NCBI RefSeq assembly: GCF_014385165.1 | Contig: NZ_JACRTF010000001.1 | Coordinates: 2,852,001 to 2,916,000 of the forward strand | DNA length: 64,000 bases | Origin: Jilunia laotingensis | GTDB taxonomy: Bacteria > Bacteroidota > Bacteroidia > Bacteroidales > Bacteroidaceae | Direction of reading: 5' to 3' | Shown: positions 46,288-54,245 of the stretch, one piece after another | How the letters are laid out: each line of letters begins with the position of its first letter | How positions within the stretch are numbered: the stretch's first letter is position 1 | Notes under the pieces: model-generated | What the model saw: the letters and a program-made list of their open reading frames with translations, nothing else | What the model was told of the DNA's origin: nothing | Database searches by the model: none | Program-made: the position numbers and the translations under genes

Positions 46288-46416
46288 TCAGAACCTGGGG
46301 TTGGAATCTGTAGAACTTACATTCGTATAGGCATTGCATAAAGAACCAATGTCTGGTTGTGCAAAACAGCCGAGACTGCTAGCCAAAGTAGCTACTAATA
46401 AAATGTACTTTTTCAT
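46288..46416 (-). CDS. Tiny secreted peptide (42 aa), paralogue of the one at 13114-13230
   Basis: ATG 46416, TGA 46290-46288. Residues 1-20 MKKYILLVATLASSLGCFAQ form a signal peptide with the same CFAQ end as the 38-residue peptide at 13114-13230. The mature part is about 22 residues and ends SNPRF. It is 47 bases upstream of the LRR gene on the same strand, just as its paralogue precedes another secreted-protein gene. A truncated secreted protein is the main alternative. Confidence 0.45.
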   Translation of the reverse strand: MKKYILLVATLASSLGCFAQPDIGSLCNAYTNVSSTDSNPRF

Positions 46417-46902
46417 AATATAATTTTTTTGAATTAGATATGGGCTAATATGTAATACAGAGGTATATTTTTATCTAGTTCAACTACCCTTGTCTTTGGC
46501 TGTCTTCTTGCAGTTTGGCTATAGGATTCTTCAAAGATATATATTTATTTTAGATTTTCATTGATTTGAATTAACCGATTGAAGAATAAACTTTTAGCGG
46601 AGTTTTTGAGATTCAGAGGTAACGAGTTAGTTAACCGTGCTATTTTCAGCGTTTTGCGGTGCTATACTGTCAAATAACTCACGCTAAAAGTAAGCAATAT
46701 TTTTGAAATCACACGCATATTTTTCTTCTTTCTTTAACCGATAAACACCTCTTCTGTGGAAAGAATGAATAAGGCAAGTTTTTTATTGGAAATACTCTTC
46801 CGAGGAACGAGAAAGGAAGATTTCTGATAAAATTCATTTCAGTCTTGACGTTCTATTCTTGGAACCATACCTTTGTGTTCGGATAAAGAAAGGTTAGTAT
46901 CT
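46417..46902. other. AT-rich intergenic region
   Basis: No credible gene. One inverted pair ACTTTTAGCG (46590-46599) and CGCTAAAAGT (46682-46691) encloses about 80 bases; its meaning is unclear. It marks the boundary between the LRR locus and the AT-rich accessory island. Confidence 0.4.
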
Positions 46903-47745
46903 TTATTTTTTTGCTCCTAATTTCCGAAATCCTTTTTCTGCGTCTATGGCATTGAGACGTGTCAGTTGACGTTCTGCCATTTCGTGCAAACAGGCGTATC
47001 GGGTAGATTTGTCCATATCACGTTTCAACAGTTCTGCATTAAATGATTCAAGATTTGCTAAGACAACCAATTCGTTAATACTTGCCGTATCGCGTATATT
47101 CAAACCTTTCTTTGCGTATTCAGGATTTGCTTCTCGCCATTGCTTTGCTGTACAAGCCCATAAAGCGAGATTTAGCATATCGGCTTCATCTGCATAGGCG
47201 TATGCTTTCTCTCGTTCAACATCCATTTTTGGGATGATAAAATCACGGACGGCATCGGTATGAAGCGTATAATTCACTTTACTAAGTACCCGTTTTACAT
47301 TCCATTCACCGAGCATCGGATTGTTTTCAGCCTCTTTAAGTCGCTGATATTCGGTAATCAAATAGAGCTTAAACACCGGACTGAGCCACGAGCCGAACTC
47401 AAACGCAATATCTTTGTGGGCGTAAGTTCCTCCATTTCGCCCTGCTTGGGAAATCATACCGACAGCATCGGTAGCCTCAATCCATTTGCGGGGTGTCATA
47501 TTAAAACGGTTTGCTCCTGCTTCGTGTAAAAAGGTGTCGAATTCGACACCTTTAAAGGCAGGGTTGTGCAACATCTCCCAAGCACCGAGAAACTCAAGGG
47601 TATTACGATTACGCATCCAGTTGCGGATATGGTCTTCGCCCTCTTGCCCCTTTACCATATCGGTAAGGCAAATGTAATCGTCATTTTTTCCCGAAATAAT
47701 GGTTATTTCCGTACCCTGTACGGTTATTTTCTCTTTTTTGCTCAT
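46903..47745 (-). CDS. KilA-N domain protein
   Basis: The frame opens at 47805, but ATG 47745 (MSKKEKITVQGTEITIISGK), preceded by AAGAAGT, avoids overlap with the upstream methyltransferase and gives 280 residues. The KilA-N core lies about 8-125: DYICLTDMVKG, IRNWMRNRNTLEFLGAWE, FNMTPRKWIEATDAVGMISQ and AFEFGSWLSPVFKLYLITEY. KilA-N domains bind DNA and are common in phages and accessory islands. The C-terminal half (about 150-280) is helical. Exact role unknown; context is an AT-rich island with a methyltransferase and an HNH nuclease. Confidence 0.85.
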   Translation of the reverse strand: MSKKEKITVQGTEITIISGKNDDYICLTDMVKGQEGEDHIRNWMRNRNTLEFLGAWEMLHNPAFKGVEFDTFLHEAGANRFNMTPRKWIEATDAVGMISQAGRNGGTYAHKDIAFEFGSWLSPVFKLYLITEYQRLKEAENNPMLGEWNVKRVLSKVNYTLHTDAVRDFIIPKMDVEREKAYAYADEADMLNLALWACTAKQWREANPEYAKKGLNIRDTASINELVVLANLESFNAELLKRDMDKSTRYACLHEMAERQLTRLNAIDAEKGFRKLGAKK

Positions 47746-47792
47746 ATTACTTCTTTTTTCTTTATTACACAACCTCAAATCTATCGTCCGAA

Positions 47793-48548
47793 CTAACATT
47801 GACAAACAAATACCTGTTTTTCCGAATTATCGTTAAATACCTCTTCTTCAAAACCTCCAAACTTATGAATAACATTAAATCCAGCCCATTCCAGATATGT
47901 GTCTAATTCTTGAGGAAAAAACATCCTCATATCCAAATTTTGGGTAGAATTGAACTCGCCATTAATAAAATAATGCCATTCTATACGATTAATCTGAGTT
48001 TTATTTTCATATAGCATTGTCTGCTTTATCAATACATTTTTTCCATCGCTGGTCGTATATTCGGCAATTACTTGTTGTTCTTTTGCGGCTTCAACTATAT
48101 ACTGAATATTAGGGTTAAAGCAATCCAACAGAAATAAGCCTCTGTCTTTAAGGTGATTTCTAACAACATGAAACGCCTTAAATAAATCTTCATTCTTATA
48201 TAAATGATGGATTGAATTAAACGGAATAAAAATAAAGTCAAATTTTTCCTGCAAGTTTAATGTTCTAATATCTGCTTCAATGAAATTAATCACTAACCCT
48301 GCTTCGGAAGCTTTTATCTTTGCCTGTTCAAGCATTGATGAAGTGTAATCCACTCCATAAATATTGTATCCCTCCTTTGCAATGGGAAGCGTAAGTCTGC
48401 CCGTACCACAGCAAAGTTCAAGAATTTTAGCATCCTTATTTTTCGGCAGCCATTTTTTGTAAAATGGCAAATCAGACAGGAAAGTATTTAATCCATCATA
48501 AATACCAGCATTGTATATTAAGTCGCCAACTTTGTAATCACTATTCAT
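47793..48548 (-). CDS. Class I SAM-dependent methyltransferase
   Basis: Start set at ATG 48548 (MNSDYKVGDLIYNAGIYDGL), since GGAGGAGATAAA immediately precedes it, an unusually strong Shine-Dalgarno for this genome; this gives 251 residues. Motif I ILELCCGTGRLTLPIA, acidic loop YGVDYTSSML, motif IV-like FDFIFIPFNSIHHL. No DNA-methylase catalytic motif (DPPY/NPPY) is visible, so a small-molecule substrate is more likely than DNA. It may be co-transcribed with the KilA-N gene 47 bases downstream. Confidence 0.85.
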   Translation of the reverse strand: MNSDYKVGDLIYNAGIYDGLNTFLSDLPFYKKWLPKNKDAKILELCCGTGRLTLPIAKEGYNIYGVDYTSSMLEQAKIKASEAGLVINFIEADIRTLNLQEKFDFIFIPFNSIHHLYKNEDLFKAFHVVRNHLKDRGLFLLDCFNPNIQYIVEAAKEQQVIAEYTTSDGKNVLIKQTMLYENKTQINRIEWHYFINGEFNSTQNLDMRMFFPQELDTYLEWAGFNVIHKFGGFEEEVFNDNSEKQVFVCQC

Positions 48549-48582
48549 TTTATCTCCTCCAATATCTCTTGCCCCCAATTAC

Positions 48583-48596
48583 CCACAACGTTGTGG
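48583..48596. promoter_or_regulatory. Palindrome upstream of the methyltransferase gene, possible operator
   Basis: CCACAACGTTGTGG is a perfect 14-bp palindrome 35 bases before the methyltransferase start, within an otherwise AT-rich spacer. A repressor site is plausible, but no cognate regulator is evident. Confidence 0.4.
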
Positions 48597-48677
48597 AGAT
48601 TGTCAAGTATTGACTATTTTTTATTTTCTTTTTTATTGTTTATATCCACTTTGTCAACGAAAATTAAAGTGTACATT

Positions 48678-50195
48678 TCATTGTTTTATTATTTCATTTC
48701 TTTGCCAAATATCATTCAACGTTGAATCTGCGAACAAATGAGGCTCATAATGCCCCCTAATGATTAATTTATCATTAGGACTTACGATAATAGACAGCGA
48801 TTCTCCTTTTCTTAGAACTACATTTTCACAATACAACCTACCATTAATATGGATTCTCTCAATGTAAGTTGTTTCGTCCTCAAGTTCACGAATTACTATT
48901 TCAAAAATCTCATCAGGAACTGTAATTGTGTCAAATCCTTGTATAAAAGAGGCTGATTTTAACAGTTCGCGAACATATTTTTGTTTTCCGTGTTTATTAA
49001 TAACGAATAAATGTGGACAAGAACCGCATTGCCAATAACTATTTATGGAATATAAATTATTGAAATCAAAACTGTGTATTTCAACTTCATATTCTCCTTC
49101 GTTGCTATTGTATATAACAGAGTTTGGATTAATTTCTTCATTAAAGAAACAAATGTCATCTTCATTAAAATCACCGTTGCTAAGTATCCGTGAGAAATCT
49201 CGTCCTCTGTCTCCGTCAATATGTTCTATAACGATTTTGCTTCTGTCAATTTCCTGTAGATTGATAGCCGTTGCAATTGGAACTAAAACCATTTCACGAG
49301 AGAGTAAATTGAAATTGGGGAGGAGAATTTTTGTACTTTCCTTTGTCAATAGACTGTTTAGTTTTATTTGCTCCTTTGAGGTATTTGTTATTCCAAGAAA
49401 AATGAAACTGATAGGAGAAATTTCTAAATACTCAGTATAAGCAAATTCGAAAATTTCTCCTCCACAAGAATCTTCATTTCTTCGAAGTAAAGAGGTGCAA
49501 AACGTTTCTGCATTAATTCCTGATTTGCTCAAATGCTCTAAAAATGAATTTGGTTTCAAAATTCTCAATAATGAACACCAATCACATTTCCTTTTTGCTT
49601 CAAAATAAGGATATTCCACGCTTGCTTTGTCTGTCATTTCAACTCCTTCATATTCCTGAAAATACTCCTCAATAGAATTAAACTGTCGAACTTCCATTAT
49701 CATTTTTTGTTCAACATTAGAGCCAAAGTCTTTCAAATGTGAGTTAAGAATTTCTTTCCATTCTTTTAATATTAAGTTATCAGACAAAAATACTTTGTTT
49801 CGATATTTGTCAACAGAAGAAAAATCTCCTTTGATTACGGACTCTAAAACATCAAAAGCGTGAAGAACATAATAACATGTATGTATTTGATTTGAAATGA
49901 GTTTTTTCTCAACTGTAGGATTTTTTTTCACAAAATCATACCAATCATTTCGTGCTTTAGTTAATTCCGGAATTGAAAATTTAATGTCCTTAGGGTGCTT
50001 ATTATTATAATGCCCCGCATTTGCGTGACAATCAAAGCAAAGAGGAATGGCATTTTCAAATGTATTGGGTCCACCATTTGCTTCTTGTATCAAATGGTGA
50101 ACTTCTAAATTTATCCCTTTATAACTATGACAAACACAACAGTGTCTTGCAGTCGCAATCATTACTTGTTCTTTTATTTCCGGTGAAAATCCCAT
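48678..50195 (-). CDS. HNH endonuclease-domain protein with large uncharacterised C-terminal region
   Basis: 505 residues. The HNH domain is at the N-terminus (about 1-65): Cys20/Cys22 and Cys53/Cys56 form the zinc knuckles, and EVHHLIQEANGG with NAIPLCFDCH gives the His-Asn-His arrangement. The remaining 440 residues match nothing I recognise. They include a mixed alpha/beta section (LLPNFNLLSREMVLVPIATA) and a terminal beta-rich part (GRLYCENVVLRKGESLSIIV, KLIIRGHYEPHLF). Base composition is AT-rich relative to the core genes. HNH proteins in such islands are often restriction or anti-phage nucleases, but nothing here proves that. Confidence 0.8.
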   Translation of the reverse strand: MGFSPEIKEQVMIATARHCCVCHSYKGINLEVHHLIQEANGGPNTFENAIPLCFDCHANAGHYNNKHPKDIKFSIPELTKARNDWYDFVKKNPTVEKKLISNQIHTCYYVLHAFDVLESVIKGDFSSVDKYRNKVFLSDNLILKEWKEILNSHLKDFGSNVEQKMIMEVRQFNSIEEYFQEYEGVEMTDKASVEYPYFEAKRKCDWCSLLRILKPNSFLEHLSKSGINAETFCTSLLRRNEDSCGGEIFEFAYTEYLEISPISFIFLGITNTSKEQIKLNSLLTKESTKILLPNFNLLSREMVLVPIATAINLQEIDRSKIVIEHIDGDRGRDFSRILSNGDFNEDDICFFNEEINPNSVIYNSNEGEYEVEIHSFDFNNLYSINSYWQCGSCPHLFVINKHGKQKYVRELLKSASFIQGFDTITVPDEIFEIVIRELEDETTYIERIHINGRLYCENVVLRKGESLSIIVSPNDKLIIRGHYEPHLFADSTLNDIWQRNEIIKQ

Positions 50196-50411
50196 GGTAT
50201 ATTTTGTATTATTTTACTCACTACATTTATTCAGTTTGCAGCTAAAAAATACACCCATATTTTACAGTCAACCGCTATCACATTATACTATTATTCCTCG
50301 GGCAAAGCAGTTGGTATATCCAAAATGCACATGCGCAAAAGAACATTTTATAAAACCGAGTGAGTTACTTGCCGTTCGCAAATTTAGCAAATAATTGGGA
50401 CACAGCCCAGA
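50196..50411. other. Upstream region of the HNH gene
   Basis: AT-rich, no credible frame. It probably contains the promoter of the HNH gene, but no convincing -33/-7 pair was found. Confidence 0.35.
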
Positions 50412-50680
50412 TTACCTCTTAAAACCTTTGTTTTTACCCACTTCCAGCTTAGCCGGAGGCTTGATCTGTGGTCTTATGGTTTGCTTTATTTCTTGGTATT
50501 TTTGCTTGAACCAGTCGAGGATGTTCTGACCGTTGAGGAAAAGACGAAACCCGTCCGGATTGTCCTATTCTTTGAATAGTTGCAGTTTACCATCCTGCAC
50601 ATTAAAATCTTGGTCGTGCTCAAGGGAATGTAGTTTGCCTGTAAAGGGTACGATTTCGCTGTTGAACAGCCTCTTAATGG
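50412..50680 (-). pseudogene. Remnant of a longer gene with an internal stop
   Basis: On minus a frame reads RLFNSEIVPFTGKLHSLEHD, ...VQDGKLQLFKE, then TAG, then DNPDGFRLFLNGQNILDWFK and ...KPPAKLEVGKNKGFKR before TAA at 50412-50414. Coding-like composition across the stop, and the abrupt N-terminal loss next to the 22-bp array, indicate decay. I could not name the family with confidence; the C-terminus resembles conjugative-element proteins of Bacteroides, which would fit a mobile remnant bordering the island. Confidence 0.5.
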
Positions 50681-50683
50681 AGG

Positions 50684-50792
50684 ATGAAATAGCCATTACT
50701 AACAGATGGAATAGCCCTTTTCATCAGATCAAGTAGCTGTTGTCATCAGATGAAATAGCCATTGCCAATAGATCAAGTAGCCATTTCCATTA
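50684..50792. repeat. 22-bp tandem repeat array, subfamily A (5 units)
   Basis: GATnnA units start at 50684, 50705, 50727, 50749 and 50771: one step of 21 bases, then exact 22. Typical unit: CAGATGAAATAGCCATTGCC plus AA. The downstream flank (50815-50960), with a TTCTTTTTTTCTCTACTTT stretch and GACGGAATGAAATGA, parallels the flank of the array at 13.7 kb. Confidence 0.8.
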
Positions 50793-51251
50793 AATTCAGT
50801 TTGAATTTACCCGAAATGAGCCGTTCTTTCTTCTTTTTTTCTCTACTTTTCTTTTCTCCGTGAAGGTTCTTTATTTGACGGAATGAAATGATCATTCTAT
50901 AATCTTTATCATTTGGAAAGGGTGAAGGAATAAGTCTTGTTTTATGCAACTTATATCTTTGTTTTATTGTCAATGTGGAGAGCTGAGATTGCTCTACAAT
51001 CCGTTTTTTCTAATCATCTTCATCATCACCCGGAATAAGGCTACTTATAAGGGATAGGAAAAGCAAAGTGTCAAAAAGATAATTTGGCGGAGAGTACGGG
51101 AGCAGGTATGGAACGGAAAGGTATCAGGAAGAATGTGTTTTACCGTAGGTGAATACGTAGAATCTTATTGATTATATCGTTTATCTTTTCCAGTCGTGCG
51201 GTACATGATTGCAGTTCTTTATTTGAAGATTGAATATTTCTGTATACGTAC
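50793..51251. other. Intergenic region after the 22-bp array
   Basis: The first about 170 bases are the flank shared with the 13.7-kb array. The rest is AT-rich sequence with no supported gene. A 66-codon minus frame at 50773-50973 runs through the repeat flank and is not considered real. Confidence 0.4.
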
Positions 51252-51291
51252 AAAAAAAACGTGCAAAACCTCCATTAGAGGGTTGCACGCT
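51252..51291 (-). terminator. Terminator of the alpha-L-rhamnosidase gene
   Basis: CGTGCAAAACCTC and GAGGGTTGCACG form a stem around CATTA. On minus it is followed by a run of T (complement of the A-run at 51252-51259). It lies about 50 bases after the rhamnosidase stop. Confidence 0.75.
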
Positions 51292-51340
51292 TTCAAATCA
51301 TTCGGTCTTACAAATAAGTCGGATTCTACAGGATAACTTA

Positions 51341-53968
51341 TCAGTCACATTTAATCATATAATGATACGTGCCCGACCCTACCGTATAGACTTTGTCTGC
51401 ATGGATGGTTGCTGTGGTATTTGCGGGGATGGTGACGGTGAGTTTGATCCTGCCGTTTTCTCTTTTCCATTCCGAACGGATCAGACCGCGTACAGACTGG
51501 TAGCTGCCCGATACCCAATCCAGTTGATCGATAAAATGCGGGCGAATGATGATATGACCGAATCCCGGATGTTCGGCATCCAAGTTGATACCTGCGAGCG
51601 TATTGTACATCCATGCGCTTACATCTCCCATGAAGACATGGTTGAGTGACGCATCGTGGAATTCCGGGCTGAGTAACCAGGTCTCTGCCAGCGTGGTATA
51701 TCCTTTGGTTTCTACCCAATATCCCCAGGAAGGAGCTTCGGTTTTGGTGATCATTTTGTAAGCATCTTCTACATAGCCGAATTTTGTAAGCATGGCAGGG
51801 ACTGTTTTGCTACCGAGCAGTCCGAAGTTGAGGAAATAATTATTCCCGGTGACTGCTTTATGCAACTGTTCGGCAACGAGTTGTTCCTTGCCGGCAGGCA
51901 CGATGTCCATATATAAGGCAATGGCTTGTGCGGTTTGAGTTCCGTTGGCATAAACACCTGTTTCGGTATTGAAATATTTTTCGTTGATCAGTTGTTTGAG
52001 CTGTTCCGCTTTTTGCTGATAGGGAGTAGAATCTTTGCCTAGGAGCTTGGCGAAACGAGCCATCGTTTTATAGTCCTGATAATAATATAAGGTGGAAGTG
52101 TACTCGTTCGGAGTTTGTGCTTCGTAAGTGACCCAATCTCCCAGCCCGAAAGTGAGGAAACCTTCTTTCTCCAAGGGTTTCAGATAGTCAAGATAACGTA
52201 ACAGGGTGGGGTAGAGGCGTTCGATGGTCCGCGTCTCCCCATAGTAATTGTACAATGCATTGGGAATAATGAACAAGGCTGCGTCCCATACCGGACCGGG
52301 CCATTCTCCATATCCCCACGATGCACTGGGCACGATGCCTGAGATCTTGCCGTCAGAAAGCTGGTTGTCGATGAAGTCGTTCATCCATTTCTCATAAAGG
52401 GTAAGGCCATCGAAATTGAGCAGAGCCAGGTCGATGGCCACATGGGCATCGGCAGTCCAACCGTTCTTTTCGCGTTGCGGGCAGTCGGTGGGAATGCTAT
52501 GCAGGTTGCACAGGTAGCTTAGATTGGTGGCAGCCCAGATTTTATTCAGTAATGGGTTCGAGCAACAGAATTCTCCCGCTTGCGGGACATCCGTATGGAG
52601 GAATAATCCGGTGAGGTCACCTGTTCCCAGTTTCACCGGGCGGTTGCAACTGACTTCTACATAGCGGAATCCGTGATAGCTGAACTGGGGAGTGAAGGAT
52701 TCCTTCTTTCCCGTACCTCTCAGGATAAAGACATCGGTTTGGAAGGTTTCCCCCGGTTTTACGGGTTTGTAATAAACATCTATGTTTCCCGGTTCGAGCC
52801 TTCCATTCTCTTTCAGCAATTCTCCGTGACGGAGGGTGAAGGTAGTGCCCGATTCCCCTTTTACTTCGAGCCGGCATACTCCGGAAATATTGTGTCCCAT
52901 ATCGAATACGTAAATGCTGTCGCCAAAGGATTTCATCGATACGGGCTTAATCTCTTCCGTAATACGGATGGCAGGCATTTGCTGGGCAACCAGTAAGGGG
53001 GCGGGTTGTCCCGTTTTACGGGCAGGCATCCATTGTGCGTCATTGAAACGGGCTGTCGTCCAGCCGGGTTCTTCAAGTCGTGCGTCATACTTGTCACCGC
53101 TATAAATATTGTTGTAAGTATAAGCACCGGTATTTGTTTTCCAGTGTTCATCGGTTGCTATGACATCTGTGCGACCGTCTGCATAAGTCACCCGCAGTTC
53201 GCATAACAGGCGGGGACGTTCTCTCCAACGGGCTTTCTCAAAATCCCAAACCGCCCGGCTCTGGCAATTGTAGAAACCGTTGCCAAGAACAGCGGCAATG
53301 GCATTTGCCCCTCTATTCACGAGTGCTGTTACGTCATGAGTAACATATAAGATACGTTTGTCGAAATGGGTGTATCCCGGATCGAGGTAGTTTTCACCGA
53401 CTCTTTTGCCGTTGATGAAGAGTTCGTAATACCCGGTTCCGCTCACGTAGGCACGTGCCGAGGAGATTTTACCCGTCAGATCGAATTCTTTTCGGAATAA
53501 GGGGGCGGGTTCATATTCCTTATCATGCCGGTCCGTGATCCAGATAGCTTTCCAGTCTGTTGGTTGTAGTTTTGCCGTCTCAAACCGGTTTATGGCAGAT
53601 GTGTCGGTATGGTTGTTTTCATCCCAGATGGTCACCTGCCAGTAATAGCAGGTATGGGGCTGTAAAGGGTTTGTTCCTTTGTATTCTATGCGTGTGGTCT
53701 TGTCGATGACCTTTCCCGAATCCCATACATCCGCTTTGCCTTCGGATAATAATTCAGGTCGGCTGGCAATCCGTATTTGCCATGCTTTTTGTATCGTATT
53801 TGTAACATTGCTGCCGAGCATCCATGTAAAACGCGGATGGCTGGTATCTATGCCGACAGGCGAGTCTGTATACTCGCATTGAGTCTTAATTATTTTTACC
53901 TGCTCTTTTCCATTGGCAGTCAATGGAGCTATGAAAAATAATAAAACAGCTAACAAAAGTTTGGTCAT
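51341..53968 (-). CDS. Secreted GH78 alpha-L-rhamnosidase
   Basis: 875 residues; signal peptide ends LTANG. Layout of GH78: N-terminal Ig-like domain (CEYTDSPVGIDTSHPRFTWM), beta-sandwich binding domain (ARAYVSGTGYYELFINGKRV), second sandwich (QFSYHGFRYVEVS) and the (alpha/alpha)6 catalytic barrel with PTDCPQREKNGWTADAHVAI and PSWGYWVETKGYTTLAETW, whose acidic residues include the catalytic Glu. It removes terminal alpha-L-rhamnose. Next to GH125 and GH76 mannan enzymes and a hybrid regulator, so rhamnose may decorate a mannan target. Upstream lies a wide inverted repeat (54052-54206). Confidence 0.92.
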   Translation of the reverse strand: MTKLLLAVLLFFIAPLTANGKEQVKIIKTQCEYTDSPVGIDTSHPRFTWMLGSNVTNTIQKAWQIRIASRPELLSEGKADVWDSGKVIDKTTRIEYKGTNPLQPHTCYYWQVTIWDENNHTDTSAINRFETAKLQPTDWKAIWITDRHDKEYEPAPLFRKEFDLTGKISSARAYVSGTGYYELFINGKRVGENYLDPGYTHFDKRILYVTHDVTALVNRGANAIAAVLGNGFYNCQSRAVWDFEKARWRERPRLLCELRVTYADGRTDVIATDEHWKTNTGAYTYNNIYSGDKYDARLEEPGWTTARFNDAQWMPARKTGQPAPLLVAQQMPAIRITEEIKPVSMKSFGDSIYVFDMGHNISGVCRLEVKGESGTTFTLRHGELLKENGRLEPGNIDVYYKPVKPGETFQTDVFILRGTGKKESFTPQFSYHGFRYVEVSCNRPVKLGTGDLTGLFLHTDVPQAGEFCCSNPLLNKIWAATNLSYLCNLHSIPTDCPQREKNGWTADAHVAIDLALLNFDGLTLYEKWMNDFIDNQLSDGKISGIVPSASWGYGEWPGPVWDAALFIIPNALYNYYGETRTIERLYPTLLRYLDYLKPLEKEGFLTFGLGDWVTYEAQTPNEYTSTLYYYQDYKTMARFAKLLGKDSTPYQQKAEQLKQLINEKYFNTETGVYANGTQTAQAIALYMDIVPAGKEQLVAEQLHKAVTGNNYFLNFGLLGSKTVPAMLTKFGYVEDAYKMITKTEAPSWGYWVETKGYTTLAETWLLSPEFHDASLNHVFMGDVSAWMYNTLAGINLDAEHPGFGHIIIRPHFIDQLDWVSGSYQSVRGLIRSEWKRENGRIKLTVTIPANTTATIHADKVYTVGSGTYHYMIKCD

Positions 53969-53980
53969 AAGGCTAATTGA

Positions 53981-54245
53981 TAATTAATAATGAATAATTA
54001 AAAATTAAAAACGAAGAGTGAAAAGAAACGATTCATACTTAACTATTCATTGGAGTTTATGTAAATTAGGTTTGTAATAACCATTATCGAAGTAAAGTGC
54101 TAACACGGTGCAACAACAAACGTCATAACTTATAACTGCATGATACACCTTTCTTTACAAAAGTGATTATAGATGTGAGATTACAAACCTAAATTACGTC
54201 AACTCTCTTAATTACCGTTTTTCATTATTAATTTTTAATTTTTCA
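53981..54245. repeat. Nested inverted-repeat element upstream of the rhamnosidase gene
   Basis: Inner arms 54052-54078 and 54180-54206 (core GTAAATTAGGTTTGTAAT and its complement, 17 of 18 matching; 23 of 27 over the extended arms) enclose 101 bases. Outer AT-rich arms, near 53981-54013 and 54213-54245 (AATTAAAAATTAAAAACG type), are also inversely related. The unit fills the whole spacer between the GH78 and GH125 genes. It could be a MITE-like element, a large hairpin or an invertible segment. Confidence 0.6.

Noticed and set aside
46590..46691. Structured RNA between ACTTTTAGCG and CGCTAAAAGT
   Set aside because: The 10-bp pair is short and far apart, and I could not build a convincing inner fold.
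50773..50973. 66-codon minus frame with Lys-rich sequence
   Set aside because: It runs through the last repeat units and their flank; the Lys run is the complement of a pyrimidine tract shared with the 13.8-kb copy.
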